Origin: Evernia prunastri
Lineage: Eukaryota > Ascomycota > Lecanoromycetes > Lecanorales > Parmeliaceae
Direction: 5' to 3'
DNA: 64,000 bases
NCBI GenBank assembly: GCA_003184365.1
Contig: NKYR01000050.1
Coordinates: 186,001-250,000, forward strand
Below are positions 34,404 through 47,500 of the stretch, one piece after another; position 1 is the first letter of the stretch, and each line of letters starts with the position of its first letter. The notes below the pieces were generated by a model. The model was not told the DNA's origin and did no database searches. It was given only the letters and a program-made list of their open reading frames with translations. A program made the translations under genes and the position numbers.

Positions 34404-37373
34404 TCAAGCGATCTGCTTCAAAAACGGTGAGAGTAACAGCTCGTTCGCGCTCGGCCTCTTCTCATGGTCAATCTCGAACGTCTTGCTTAAGAATTCCTGG
34501 CCCTCCTCACTTGCATTCTCTGGCGTCGTCGGCTTCGCACTAGAATTCCCAATTTGAAAAATTGCCTGCAATTGTGAACAATTGGGGAAAGGATGAGTCC
34601 CGGTGAACATCTCTACAATCAAGCAGCCCAATGACCAGATGTCCGCTTTGCGGGTATACGAGGTTTGCTTGACGACTTCTGGTGCCATCCAGAAAACGGA
34701 TCCCTGAAGGGAAGGACGATGCATGTGACCGCCGTTCTTCTGAGGCTGAAGTAGGGCAGAGGCCTCGACACGCTTGGAGATACCGAAATCGGAAATCTTG
34801 ATGTTGCCCTTGTTGTCCACAAGTACATTCGCGCCCTTGATATCTCGGTGAATGATGTCCCTTCCGTGCAGGTATGACAAGCCGGCAAGGATTTGACGGA
34901 CGAAGTTGCGGATGAGAGGTTCTTGCAGCTGACCGTAGGAGTTGAGCATCGCTGCCACGGAACCACCAGGAACATACTCGAGAAAAATGTTGAAGTGCTG
35001 ATCGTCAGAATTAGACCCGAGGTATTGGACTATATTCTCGTGCTGGAGGTCACGCAGAAGGTCGATTTCATGCTTGAGCGCGGCAAGCATACTCTCCTTC
35101 CGTTTGTCGAGGGTGCTATTGCTGTGGGCGGACGGAACTTCGACTTGTTTGACTGCCATAAGTTCACCAGTGACTGCATGTAGAGCAAGGTAGACACTGC
35201 CGAAGGAACCTTGGCCGATAAGGGCACCCTGCATCCATTTGATGTTGTCCCACGAATCACCTTTGAGGAATTGGTTAAGCTCTTCGTCGGGCTCCTCGCC
35301 ATCTGCGGCGATGGCGTGGGTCAGATGATCATTGATTGAGCCACCGGCCTCTGTTGTAGGCCCACTGCTGCCTGACTCATCGAAATAGCTCTGAAGCGCT
35401 GCGTGCGAGGTGTCAGAATCAGTGCCGGTGGTGCCGCCCACTTGCGAGTCACTCTCGAATGAGACATATGACTTCCTATTGGGCTCGACAGGAGACTCCT
35501 CCTGCAACGGCTGAAGAGAGCTCGAGGCGATCGAGTCACGATACTGAGAGTTGGCAAAACGGGAGACAGACAAAGGTCGAGGTCCACGAGTGGTTGAAGC
35601 CCCCGTTAGCCAAGCGTCTGCAATGTTGGGAAGTGGAGGAGCATCTTTGAGACTCGATGTCCAACTGGCATTGCTCGCAACGCTAATCCGGCTTGCTGCT
35701 TTACTTAAACGAGCGGACCTTCGCATGGACATTCGGACCGTCCGCTCAATCGTTTCCTTCTGGTGATCTGGGAAGTATGTTGTCAATTCTTGGCTGATCA
35801 ATTCGCTGGGTGGCCTGCCCCCAAGAAATTCCTTTATCTTTGGCTTCGATCTTGAGTCGGACCGGGCGGGAGGCTCTCCCCATCCTTGAGACGTTGAGCT
35901 TCCACTTCGATCTCGTGCCCTTGGAGGTTGAAACGTTGCCGGAGACAGAGGGTAAGACACATCGCGCCAGGACTCGCCTGTTAGCTTCTGCACTTTAAGC
36001 TGGCTGCGAGGATTGTTGGATGAAAGTGCGTTTGCATGCATCTCATTCTGCTCCTCCATGGCGATGCTGGCGGCTTTCCGGAGCTCCTCATCATCTGGCT
36101 CGCCAGCGTGTTTTTTCCTCAGAATTAGTCTTCCGCGCTCATTCTTGTCGTAGGGATCCGAACAATACTCCACGAGTTCCACATCAGTAAGCTTGTGAGT
36201 GTTATTTAAGTCTTGTCCGGTTCCATCAAGGTTCCAAAAGCAGTAATTCCTAGACTGGTTCTCGGGTAGGTTGAGCTTCCTCAACACACTCAGCATGATG
36301 TCCTCCAGAGTCCTGCAATTTTTGATGTCCAGTACTTTTGTCTGGCCCCCACCGTAGATGACACGTATCACAGGCGAACCCACAGGGAGTTTGCCCACCG
36401 TAGAGTCCATGCCTGGATTTTGTCGAGCCGGTTGACTTGTTTGACTTGGTGTTGACGGTCGCAGACTCTTGGCGGAGGGTGGAGCATTGAAGTACCCATC
36501 CTTCCGGGCAGTCGCCAGAGGACTCATACCGCCGGCGCGTTGTTGAGCTTTGAGTTTGTTAACACCATCTGACTCGGCAAGCGGCGAGCTCGGTCTTGGG
36601 TTGCCATTAGTAGGATGCATACTATCTAATGCGGAAAGGTCAACTCTTTGCGACCATCGCTTCCTTGCCGATTCAGATGTGTGAGAGCGATCTCTTGCTG
36701 TGTTGAAATCTCTTGGAGAGCGTGATGACGAAGAGGGTGTGTAGGGCGTATGCGCTTGACGATTATCTAGGGCCGCCAAGGAGTCTCTGTTCCGCTTCTT
36801 GTGGTTACCGACTGCTTTGGTTCTGAGCTGCTTGATGGCAACAAATATTCGGACGCGATCTCCAATCTTTTTGATTCCCATCTCTTTGAGCACATGCTGA
36901 TCACATTCAATAAGGTTGTTCCCGGTGACATTGTTGACTGAGAAGTTGTCAGTGAGATTCTTCAGGAGAAAAACGTCGTGGCAAGACGGTTCACAGGTGT
37001 TCTTTGTAAATAGATAGGGGAATGATACCTTTGAAGAGCTGCTCGTACTGAGCGCAATTAATGGCACGCAGCCACTCTCCAACGCGTTTCTCGTCCCAGG
37101 AACTGCAATCGGTCATCATCAGTAATGGCCTTTGAGACAAAAGCCTCTCAGTCTCTCCTTGGAATAGGTAGCGTACCGGATCGGATCTTGTCCATCGCTG
37201 GGCTCTGAGAACTCTGACTCGGTGGGACTCAAAAAGGCCGCATTTTGTGAGCTCTGCGCCGCCGAAGCCTTGTGATTTGAGAAGTTGACAGCATACTGTG
37301 AGACCACCGATGGTTGAGCAGGACCCATGCCCATCGACGAACCGTACGGAGCTTTGGAAGCAAGGACCGCCAT
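34404..37373 (-). CDS. STE11: MAP kinase kinase kinase Ste11/SteC (SAM-RA-kinase)
   Basis: Three exons (37177-37373, 37029-37102, 34404-36937) give 934 residues. A SAM domain spans the first introns (SWDEKRVGEWLRAINC, then NNVTGNNLIECDQHVLKEMG, about residues 65-125). A Ras-association-like domain lies near residues 285-375 (VIRVIYGGGQTKVLDI, DLNNTHKLTDVELVEYC). The C-terminal kinase has GQGSFGSVYLA, the ATP lysine in MAVKQVE, HRDIKGANVLVD, DFGISK and MAPEVV. This is the MAPKKK of the pheromone and filamentation cascade. It is an essential-type signalling gene conserved across ascomycetes, so its place between DAHP synthase and the PKS suggests the accessory genes were assembled around it. 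Nothing in the sequence links its function to the cluster. Confidence 0.93.
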
Positions 37374-39058
37374 TTCCTATTCGCCTCCCTTCGCTGTCCG
37401 TCTATTATGCGATGTCGAAGTGAAGCATTAGATGATTTGTGCTGACGCGGACGAGAATTCGACGGACAAAGAATCCAAGGCGGAGGCGGCCTAGGACAAA
37501 GGCGGAATGATCAAGGTGCTGAGTGAGGCTGTACAGCTGAAGCGGATTATTGTGAAAAAGTCGCCGGAAGCCCGCCGAGAGGGTGAATGGCGAGTCCTGA
37601 AAAGATAAGGGAGAGTGGGAAGGAAAGTTGGTGGGGAAGCTTTTGCTTTGACGTTTGTGACGGTTTCGAAGAGCAGCGGGCGTTTGAGATGTGGTCAGAA
37701 AGGGCCAAAATTGTGAGAGTTAGCGAGAGTCAGGCTGACGAGGAATATATGAATTAAAGTGGAGCTGGTCGAAGTATTGATTATGAATACAGGATATACA
37801 TGCAGCAGGATTTGATGGAAAGGAGGATGGATGAGTTTGAGGGAGAGCTGAGCAAAAAAGTCAGTGGTACAAGGCGACGGCCACCGGTGTGTGGTGGATG
37901 CAGGATGCGCCAAAGACTGTTTCAAAGTCAACAGCACTGGCTGTCGCTTCTAAGATTTTAACTAGGTACTACAGTATTGTATTCGTCCGATCTATTTCTT
38001 ATATATTATTCGCATAAAGTGTTCGCTTCCAATTCACTTGGCTATACTCTCTGTCTACTTGTATACTTCTCTATGGTATACACAAGTTTTTCTTTGGCTT
38101 TATCATGCCACCACACCCTCGGACACTACTTTTACTGAAAGCGTTTCAGTTCTATTTTTACTTACGTCATTGCTTGGCACCCTCGCACTAAAAGTCGATC
38201 ACGGAGGGAATGGGAATTATTGTACTGGTTATGCTAGTAAAGTATAATACTCTAAACTCACAATACGGTGACTCCGTGCTTGGAGGTCTTCAAGATATCA
38301 GACTGCTACAGAGTATAGGGGCTTTGTACGCACTGCTCAGCGGCCGTAGGTTATGGCCAACTATCCTCATACATCTCACTGCGGACGTCTCGTTGTAGAC
38401 CGCCCTTCAGCTTTGCCTCCTCCCGGGAACACCTCCCAAAACGGGATTTTGACGCGGCCTCCTCAATCTTCTGACAGGCTGAAGTACCATTTGGCGTGCA
38501 TCCTGCCAAAGCTGCTTCATCAGCTACTTAGCTACGCCTCGGTATCAAGACTGTGCTATATCAATGGCCTCGAAAATCTGGGCTCGAACACTCTGAGACA
38601 CTGAATGTGAGACGCACACTGACACCTAGCTCTCTTTCGAAACTCCAACATGGACAACGCTCTTCTGTAACTACTAAGACAGTTGAGAGTCTTTGTATAT
38701 GTAGAAGAGGCTGAAGAGCTCACTTGGCGTAGACTGGGACAAAATCTTCATCATGGTCCTAACAGGCTTCAAGGAACAAAACAAGACGTAGATATGTCAA
38801 TTGAGGGATGTTTGAGACGTACTTGGTAGTCGAACGATGTCGATGATATAGAGAATGACTAAAACTTGGATTTGGATTTGTAACGGTCAAATTTCTCACT
38901 TCAGGAAAAACGTAATTCCCTATCCGATTCTTATGGTACGAGGGTAGGTAACTGAGTATCTATCCACGCTATCGTAGAGATTCATTAAAAGAAAAAGTGC
39001 TTGAGAAAAGCGATTTGGATGGAACCAAAGTGTTCTTGCATCTAATTATGGGTTGAAT
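37374..39058. other. Spacer STE11 to membrane-protein gene
   Basis: About 1.7 kb. The part next to STE11 is its promoter. Between 38038 and 38398 two overlapping hydrophobic frames (for example LLTSLLGTLALKV) could be relics of a membrane-protein gene, but neither has a convincing start. Positions 38685-38739 carry a short dispersed repeat that also occurs at 53536-53590. Confidence 0.4.
38685..38739. repeat. Dispersed repeat, left copy
   Basis: The stretch TGTAGAAGAGGCTGAAGAGC, followed by GGCGTAGACTGG, closely matches TGCAGAAGAGGCTTAAGAGC and AGCGTAGACTGG at 53536-53590, in the same orientation. Confidence 0.55.
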
Positions 39059-40391
39059 TCAAATATCGACTCCTATCAAATCCACCCATGTCGATCGCGT
39101 CTCAACGCTGATTTCGGTTTTTACATGGATCACATGAGGGTCGTGTACAGTCACTCCCACGGTCTTGCGAGAAGCGTCCGAGGACGAGTACTCCCCAGAA
39201 GCCGTCGCGTTCGATGCCGCACTCATCCCAGGGGCCCTCCGAGGCAATGCGTAGAGGTTTCTATCATCGATCATATCCCCGTCATCAGAGGCTTGACGAA
39301 GTATCGTCACCCTATCGGTATGACTTTGCACGGACAATCGCCGTCGAGAGAGCAAAAAAATGGCACGTGGTCCATCGTCGATACCCTTTTTGACAAGGGC
39401 AAAGATGCTAGGAAGGCAGAGGCAGAAAATGGCAATTGGACTCTCAACACCCAACCACTTCCCACCAGGTATAACGTCGTCTGGAGTGTGTAAAAATTCG
39501 TCAGTAAAGCCATGGGTATAAAAGCTCAGCAAGGAAGCCATACATGTGAAGTCCGCGAGGAACGGACCATGCGCAGGTTTTTCCAGAATGTGCTGGATTA
39601 CACGCCCCAATGAGACGAATACGACGCTGAAGAAGTCAGACATTTCTCATGACAAGGGACGCACAGGACCACTTACGAATACCCGCTCAAGAAAACACCA
39701 ATTATGAGCCCCTTTCGAGATGGTTTAACTTGCAGCCTCCATAGCATAGGTAACGGGAGCAGTAAGATCATCAGGTCCAATATGAAGCTACTTACTCCAC
39801 CGGCGAGCCACCAGTTGTAGGGATCTTGACATGCGCCGGGAATGGCTCGATCCCAGGCTTTCTGTGGAGGATTGCATTGCAGTATGAGGGAAACAAGGAG
39901 GGCGACCATCCAGGCGCAAGCCATCGCAGCGACGATCCACAAAGCGAAGCGAAATCTCCTATTCCCGGGGCTGAATACTCGTGCGTAGAAAGCAAGTGCC
40001 GACAGCTTGGACAGCCAGATTGCAATAGTATAGAGCCAGAGCATGGACCAAAGGACCTGCAAACCTTTTTGGAGATCCGGTAGAGGTACCTGAGCCATGT
40101 GTTTTCCGAGCCCAAAAGTGGTCCACGACAGATCGAGCGCAGTCGTAGCCAGACCACAAGGCTACTGGCAATTAGGACGAACCCATTTAGACACGATAAG
40201 AAAATACTGACAAGACACATCATGATTAACCAGTCATCCCACCATAGGACACGCGCCCTGGAAGATCCCGAGGTATGAATGAGCGTCCTCGACCAGATGC
40301 GAAGGGCGACAGCAACAGTCGGGATAACAATGAGAGGTGGCCCAAGTGCCACCACCTGAGGAGCCCTATCGGCCGAGCTAGAACTTGACAT
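39059..40391 (-). CDS. Fungal integral membrane protein, rhodopsin-domain family
   Basis: Four exons (40158-40391, 39677-40089, 39544-39626, 39059-39480) give 383 residues in phase, normal for this fungal seven-helix family (often labelled rhodopsin domain, PF20684). Hallmarks are the WWDDWLIMMCLV motif in the second helix, LSKLSALAFYARVF, CNPPQKAWDRAIPGACQD with its paired cysteines, ILDLMILLLPLPMLWRLQ and ESPIAIFCLCLPSIF. The C-terminal 100 residues are cytosolic and serine-rich. The first intron (40090-40157) is the weak point: it removes a stretch that in other frames looks like the expected loop, so the exact junction may differ. Such proteins are often found beside secondary-metabolite genes, but their biochemical function is not established. 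Confidence 0.7.
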
Positions 40392-41504
40392 AGTCTGCTC
40401 AGGTGTATTTGAATGACCAGCACTTCCTCGAGTAAACAGGGGGAATGAAAGAGTCTAAGAACAAGGTGAAGGCGGACGAATGAAACCATTAAAAAAGAGT
40501 GAGACTGATCGGTCATCTTTCACACCCTGTTCTTTTACCACTAAGGCACAACGACGCTATGATACTCCTCTCCAGTTTCTCGATCGGTGCATCACCATCT
40601 CCATACCGCAGCTATTGACTAAAACCCAGTATGTTGAGATCAGCGAGAATACGTCGGCGAATTTTTCTGCGACTCAGCTATGTCCCAAAGGAATATGCTA
40701 GTGGTTTTAGCCACTAAAAACAAAGCAGACCGCGATGCGGATGAGCCTATCTGATTGCAGCACGTGAGCCAATGCAGCACGCGAGCCACTCGATTGCAGC
40801 AACACCGGAGTACGCAATACGAGGACGGCTGACTGCAGCTAAATATGCACGCAACAAAGGATCCATTGGCATTGCAGCGACGTTGGAAAACGTGGGATGG
40901 AAGCCGTCTGACCTCAGCCCTTGAAAGGACGAATTCTCTGATGATCCCGAGCAACCGTATCCACAGGAAAGATAGTATGGTCGTACTGTAAATATCTAAA
41001 AGAGTGTACCTCGCAGAAAAATTCAATACTTGTATTTATACGCCGAATGATTTAGTGTGGTGGTTGTATTACTGCCTGGGCAGAATCATTGAAGGTCGCC
41101 ACGCTGTCGGACATTTCCCGAAGAATAGAACAGCCGCGAGCGAGCTGGCTGGTCGAGCAGGGGGGGCACACTTTCTTGAGCAGAGGGTAACATGATAGTA
41201 TCTGATATGAATGGGCAGAGATGGAATATAACTTCTGATGGTCGCTTGACGCTTTATACGCTCTATATGGTCACTAGATTGGTGCCATCGTCTGCTGTGC
41301 ACCTTACACCTCGAATTCTTACCAACCTTATCAATTCAACCATTGACACATTCTTGGGCATTTGATGTACATGTCAAAGAAAATCAAAATCTACGAGGAA
41401 ATTTATGATACGATTTTATGGTACTAGACCGTCATGAGAGGACTCAAGGACCGCTAACCCAGACAGGTCTGCCCTCCCATTTGCCTTCTACCACAGGACA
41501 TGCA
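40392..41504. other. Spacer between membrane-protein gene and PKS 3' end
   Basis: About 1.1 kb. It holds the promoter of the membrane-protein gene and, at 40753-40802, three short TTGCAGCA/ATGCAGCA repeats, one containing a CACGTG box. No open frame is convincing. Confidence 0.4.
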
Positions 41505-44500
41505 TCACCTGTCGCCATCCTCGAGGATGACGTCCGGACTCACAAGCTTCGAATTCCTCGCGACGGTCACCGAGAGCTGGGACAGAGACACGTTCGCCAT
41601 CAGCTCCAGGATCGGGACCGCCGCGTTGAGCTCCCGCAGGAGCCAGTTGCGCATTTCGACCGCCACGAGGGAATCCATGCCGTGCTCCAACATCGATTGG
41701 GACGGGCGGACGTCTTCGACCGGAATCATCACCAGGCTCGACAATTTTGATCTCAATTCATCGCAAATCTTGTCGCTCGCGTCCTTGAGCGATTTCGCTT
41801 GCCTAAGAGCCTCTCGTATGTGGGGAACTGTGCTTCCCTGCAGCTCACTCACTGGCGAGCGTCCGATCGCTGCGCGGCGGAAATGCGAGAACATCGGAGC
41901 CTGGAACACTGGGTCGGCTTTTGGCGACCATGCTTTGAGACCGATCATGCGGGAGCCCGACCCATGCATTCGTGGCGTTATGATTGCCGATTTGATCATG
42001 TCCATCACTTCGTCCTGACGAAGGTCACGGCTCCACGCGCCCATGAGAGCCCTTCGCGCGGCATAACGCTCAGCAACAATTCCGATATCGACGACTTTCC
42101 CGAGGTCAAGGGAGACTGCAGGCAGTCCTTGGCGGTTACGGTAGTCAGCGAATGCATCCTGAAAGCCGGACGCGGCAGCATATGCAGCCTGGCTTGGATC
42201 ACCGATGCTTCCCACTAAGGAAGAAAGCATGATGAAGAAATCCAAGTCGGACTTAGGAAGCCTGTTGTGCAGGTTCCATGTTCCGTCAATTTTGGGTCTC
42301 GTGACGTCAATATAGTCCTGAAGACTCATTCTTTCAAACAGCTCGGGCTACGAATACACATGGTCAGCACAATCGTTTCGAGATCATCAGAACTCTTTAC
42401 CTTTGACACCAGAGCACCATGGATCACTCCCCGGATCGGAGGCATATCTAGTCTGCTGTGTTCCAAAAGTCGATCCAGATCCTCGATTTTGCTGATATCA
42501 CACTTGAACACGGAAACCTGAGCACCTTGCTCCTTGAGCAGCTCAATTGTCTTTTTTGCCTTTGGTTTTTCCGACCCGCCTGGTGATGCGAATATGAAGT
42601 TTCTGGCGCCGTGTCTCAACATCCAAGAAGCAGTAGCGCGCCCAATTCCGCCAAGGCCCCCTATCAATAGGTATGAAGCATCTCCTCGCAGAAAAGGTGA
42701 ATTCATCGTTGACGGGGCGACCCTGACCATCTCGTCAAGCTGGGGCTTCAAAACCATCTTGCCCATGTGTTTCCCAGACTGCATAGTCCTCAAAGCTTTC
42801 TCCAGTTCTGACATCCCGAAGACCGTAACCGGCCAGGGGGCTCTAATGGAACCTTCTTGATATAATTTCATGATCTCCCTCCAGATTCTTCTCTTTTCGT
42901 CCAGCTGGGAATCGAGTGGTACGTCTAAACCAGTAAACGATACATTTTTCTCAAAATGTCGCATTTCCAACCGGGAATTTATGGTGAAGTCTCGTTTGCC
43001 TAGCTCTAAAAACCTCCCGAAAGGGGCAATGCAATTCCAAGTAAGCCGCAGAGCTTCGCCAGAGAGAGAATTCATGATGACATCAACTCCTCTTCCCTGT
43101 GTCATTGCCATGACGCCTTTATAGAACGTGTTATCTCGACTCGAAAAGATGTTTTCCTCGGCAATGTTATACTTAGTCGTGAGTAAATGTTTCTTCTCTA
43201 GCGTACCGACTGTGGCAAAGATCCTAGCTCCAGTGAGTTGACAAAGGCTGATGAGAGCTTGACCGAGTCCTCCGGACCCAGCATGGATCAAAACGCTCTC
43301 GTCTTTGCATAATCGAGCGACCTTGAAGACTGCCCAGTAGGCGGTAAAATACGCAATTGGCAATGCAGCAGCGATCTCGAATGGAATGTCATGGGGAATT
43401 GGTTCCAGTTCTTCGGCTGACGCTCTGATAACGTTGCAGAAGGATCCGCTTTTGACAGTTGCAATGACATGGTCTCCAGGCCTAAACCTTTCAACCATCT
43501 TTCCAACAGCAGCTACAACACCGGAACATTCGCAGCCGAGGGGATATCGGGCTATCTGGCCCAAAGCCGTCATCACATCTCGAAAGTTTATGCCAGACGC
43601 TTTGACCTCGACTTCAACGGAGTGGTCAGGCAAGTCACCCGAAAGTGAGTCGTCGTCAACGAATTGAATGCTATCAAGAAGGCCTGGTGTTCGAATTTCC
43701 GCTTTCAACGGACGGCGTGTCTGATAAAAAGACTGAGGTTCATCGGTAATTGTCTGTGTATGTGAATCCAGGCGGTCGTCCTCAACGATGCGAGATATCA
43801 TAATAGCGCCATTTCGTTCCGCATACTCATTCTCAATGTCTGTAGCGCCAGTATCATTTTTGCCAAAGCTGGTCATGAGCACCGAGAAGATGTTATCTAC
43901 GGTTGCTGAACCAGAGAGCGAAGCCTGAGCGTCCAGATCGAGTGTTACAATCATAGTGTCTCCCTTCTCTTTTCTGACAGTTCTGGCTAAGCCAGCCACA
44001 AGGTTGAGATCTGGCTTGCTAGACTCCATGAGAGCACCGTGCGTCACCCATAGAACGCCATCACTTTCAAGATAAATACGCTTGATTGCGGCAAAATCCG
44101 TTGGTGAGGGATTGCGAAGCACCGGGCGTGTGAGTTCGCAAAGCACAATACAAATCTGGTTGCTCGGTCTACAGTCGGAGAGGCTAACAACATGGTGCTC
44201 CATACCTGCACGTGCTAGCAAACGTTGCAGATTGACGCAGGGCGCGGATGTCACGGTATCAGTGACGATGGTGATTGCTGGCCATACCTTCCGGTTTTCC
44301 ACGGGTATAGTGGCAATGATAGTACTACAATGGTGGTTATTCGGATCGGGCATATCCCAGAGGAAAGTATTCGCACCAGTGAAGCCAGTGTTTTGAAGCA
44401 TATGATCCCACTGTTTATCGGTTAACAGAGGTCCATCTGCTCGGCTTTCTTCTTTTGCTATATTATGTGAGACTCAAATTTGTTGTTATTATATCGGGAC

Positions 44501-47500
44501 AGTGAACTTACCATTCCACCAACCAGGAAGTGTCCCGAACATCAGTTGGTTCGCTAGCGTCTTCACGGTGAGCTCGATCAAGATTAAGCTCCCTCCGGGC
44601 TTCAAGAGGCTCTTCGCCCGTTTCACTGCACTAGCTACGCAGCTGGTTGCGTGTAAAACATTAGCGGCAATTACTAAATCGTACGATCCTGGTTGGTAGC
44701 CCTGTTTAATCGGATCGTGCTCGATATCTAATTTCTTGAACGTAACGACGTCGCTCCAACGTCCAAGCCTCTCCCGGGACTTTTCAAAGAAAGCAGGAGA
44801 AACATCTGTGAAATCGTAGTTGATAAAATTCGGGGGACGTGTTCCAGTACTACTGAGTGCTTCCAGTATAGGCTGGGTAGCACCGCCAGTACCCGCGCCT
44901 ATCTCCAGGATGTTCAGATGCGGATTCTTGATTCCAAGAAGCTTGACAAAGATCGCCGCTTGCTGGTAAGATTGATGAAAAGGTTCCCATGTTCTGTAAA
45001 ACCTCTCAAGGCGGTCCTCTTCCTGCAAGACAGACAGCGGGTCAATTTCTCGGCGCAAAATACGCGATAAATTTTCTCCAATGCGACAGAGGATGATGCC
45101 ATACGGAACCTGAGCTACTCGCGCACAGATGACTGCGCGTTGCTCGGAATTTAGACCTAACCATCCGAGAGTCGAAAACGGGCCGAGTTGTCCACCACGG
45201 ACGGCATCGCAAAAGCCGGCCAAAGACTTGCAAAGCTTTTGGTGGTGGAGCTGCATAGCGAGGATATCTCCGGCAGAGAGGGTCTTCAGCACGCGCTCAG
45301 CGTAGTAAAAAGACGCTTGCTGAGATATACATGTCTGGTCGGCCTGCGGAAAGGGTTGTCGAAATTCAGCGCTCATTTCGAGAGCCTGGGCCGGCGAAAG
45401 AAAGCTAGGGTCAGTGTTCCACACCGTTTGGTAACAAATCTTGCGCTCATCGCCATTATTCACGTCCGAAGAATCTTTCGCTATGTACGTGAACACTAAT
45501 CCATTGACCGTGATTTTCGGTTGAAGGTCCGTCTGTCCCCTGTCGAATACGGCCAAGGAGTCAGTTCGTTGGCCCCCACCTTTACCCTTTGCATCCGTAG
45601 CATGTTTCTCCTCACTCTGTGCATACACGTCGAAAACATGGCCGGGAGATTTCTCGATGCTCCGCGACAGGAACATTTCTTCGATAAACGTGGGCACCGG
45701 GGTTCCTTTGCTTCGCTGATTATATCGAGCGCCGATGGGAAACACGGAATGGAAGCAGCTGTCTAGGGTGGCTGGATGGATAATGAAAGGGTACTCGAAT
45801 TGAGCTGGCATTGCTGCAATGGTATTTGGAATGGATATCTCGGCGATGCATTTGTCGTCAGAGAAACGCGCTCCTCGCATGTTGGTGAACAATGGTCCGA
45901 AACTTAAACCAAGTCCATTAAGAGCTTTGTACATCTCTTGAGTGTCCATGTCGATAGTGCACTGCGTCTTGAAATCCGAAATCATGTGGCAGAACCGCTC
46001 AGACTCCTCACGATTATGGCGACCACCATCGACTTCTGTAGTTTCGATGGCCTTCTGGACTGAGATCAAGCCGCGACAATTCTCCGTCCATGGAGAGCCA
46101 TCCATAGAGGAAGAAACACAAAATTCATCCCAAATGTCGGATGACACTCGGAGACTTTCACTGTAAGGCCGCAGGGAGATCATCGTTTCCACCTTGTTGG
46201 CATTCTGAGGAATTATCAAGGCATGGCCAATTGTGATTTCACGAAGGCTGTAACCTTTGATATCGTCGTTCTTCGTGATCCGACGCTGATGCTCGGCCTC
46301 AACTGCCATCGCAAGGAACCCGGCCGCCGGATAGAGGATGTTTGACTGGACAACGTGATCATTTACCCAAGGTACCTCTGAGGGGCGCACGATGTTTCTC
46401 CAACGAGGCTCCAAAGAGTTTGAGTCTGTCGATTTGACGCCAAGTATATCATTCCTAGAGGGAGAATCTATGCCCTTTCCCTGTTGTGGGACAGATGCAG
46501 CCCAGTAGGAGCTTGAATGATTCCAAGTATAGGGCGGTAAATCGACCAGAATTTGACTACTTTTGGAGCCAGGAGATAGATTCACGGCTTTCAGGTTGAC
46601 CGGATAGTTGTTCACGAAGAGCTGGGCCACAACGTTCTGACAAGTACAAATTGCGCTGGTATTACGGACGAGGGCGGAGACGTACTGGACATGGGACTCT
46701 TTCAGCTTCGGATCGTGCTGGAGTATCTGCTGGATGGGAGCCCGAAGTGCTGAATGGGGGCCAATTTCGACCAGAGTGTCGACCCTGATAGCGGAGTTCC
46801 CTTGGCTTCCGTATCTTGTATCTGGATCTCTCAACAGACAATGCAATGAGTCTGAGAACTGGACAGTATTGACCATATTCGAGACCCAGTACTCAGCTCC
46901 CAGGTCCGAGTTGGGAACGCGTTTGCCGCTCACCGAAGAATAAAACTGGATCGTGCTGTCATCTCTCACTGATATGGTTGCAAGCGAAGCCAAGTACTCA
47001 TCGGCTATATCCTCCATATGGTGGGAATGATAGGCAACGTCCACTGCTAGTTCGCGCACCGAAACGCCTCGATACTGTAACAAAATCAGGAGCTCCACGA
47101 TTGCCGCTCTGTCTCCAGATACAGTAACACTGGACGGACTATTAACACAAGCCACTTTGACAGAACCTTGAATTAGGTTCTTGATTATGGATTCTGCTGT
47201 CTCTTTGGAAAGGCCAACAGCTAGCATTGCACCGTCTTTGACGCCTTTGAGCTTCATAGCGAGCCTACCCCTATGGTAAGCAACGGTCAAAGCAGACTCA
47301 TGTGTCAGAGCACCAGCACAGTAAGCGGCAGCAATCTCGCCACTCGAATGGCCTGTGACCCTGGCGGGTCTAATATTCCACGAAGCGAAAAGATCTACCA
47401 AAGCCATTTGGATTGCTGTCGTCATGGCTTGACTCAAGTATGCACTGTGAACCTGAGAAGTGCTGAGATCCTTCATAATTTCGTCTAACAAGGTCAGCCA

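Noticed and set aside
38038..38398. Hydrophobic frames suggesting a small membrane protein
   Set aside because: The first begins at TTG without an ATG, the two pieces do not join in phase, and no family is recognised. At best a relic.
40090..40170. Frameshift in the rhodopsin-type membrane protein
   Set aside because: An initial reading suggested frame breaks, but a 68-nt GTGGTC...CTCAG intron restores phase for the whole gene, so no damage need be assumed.
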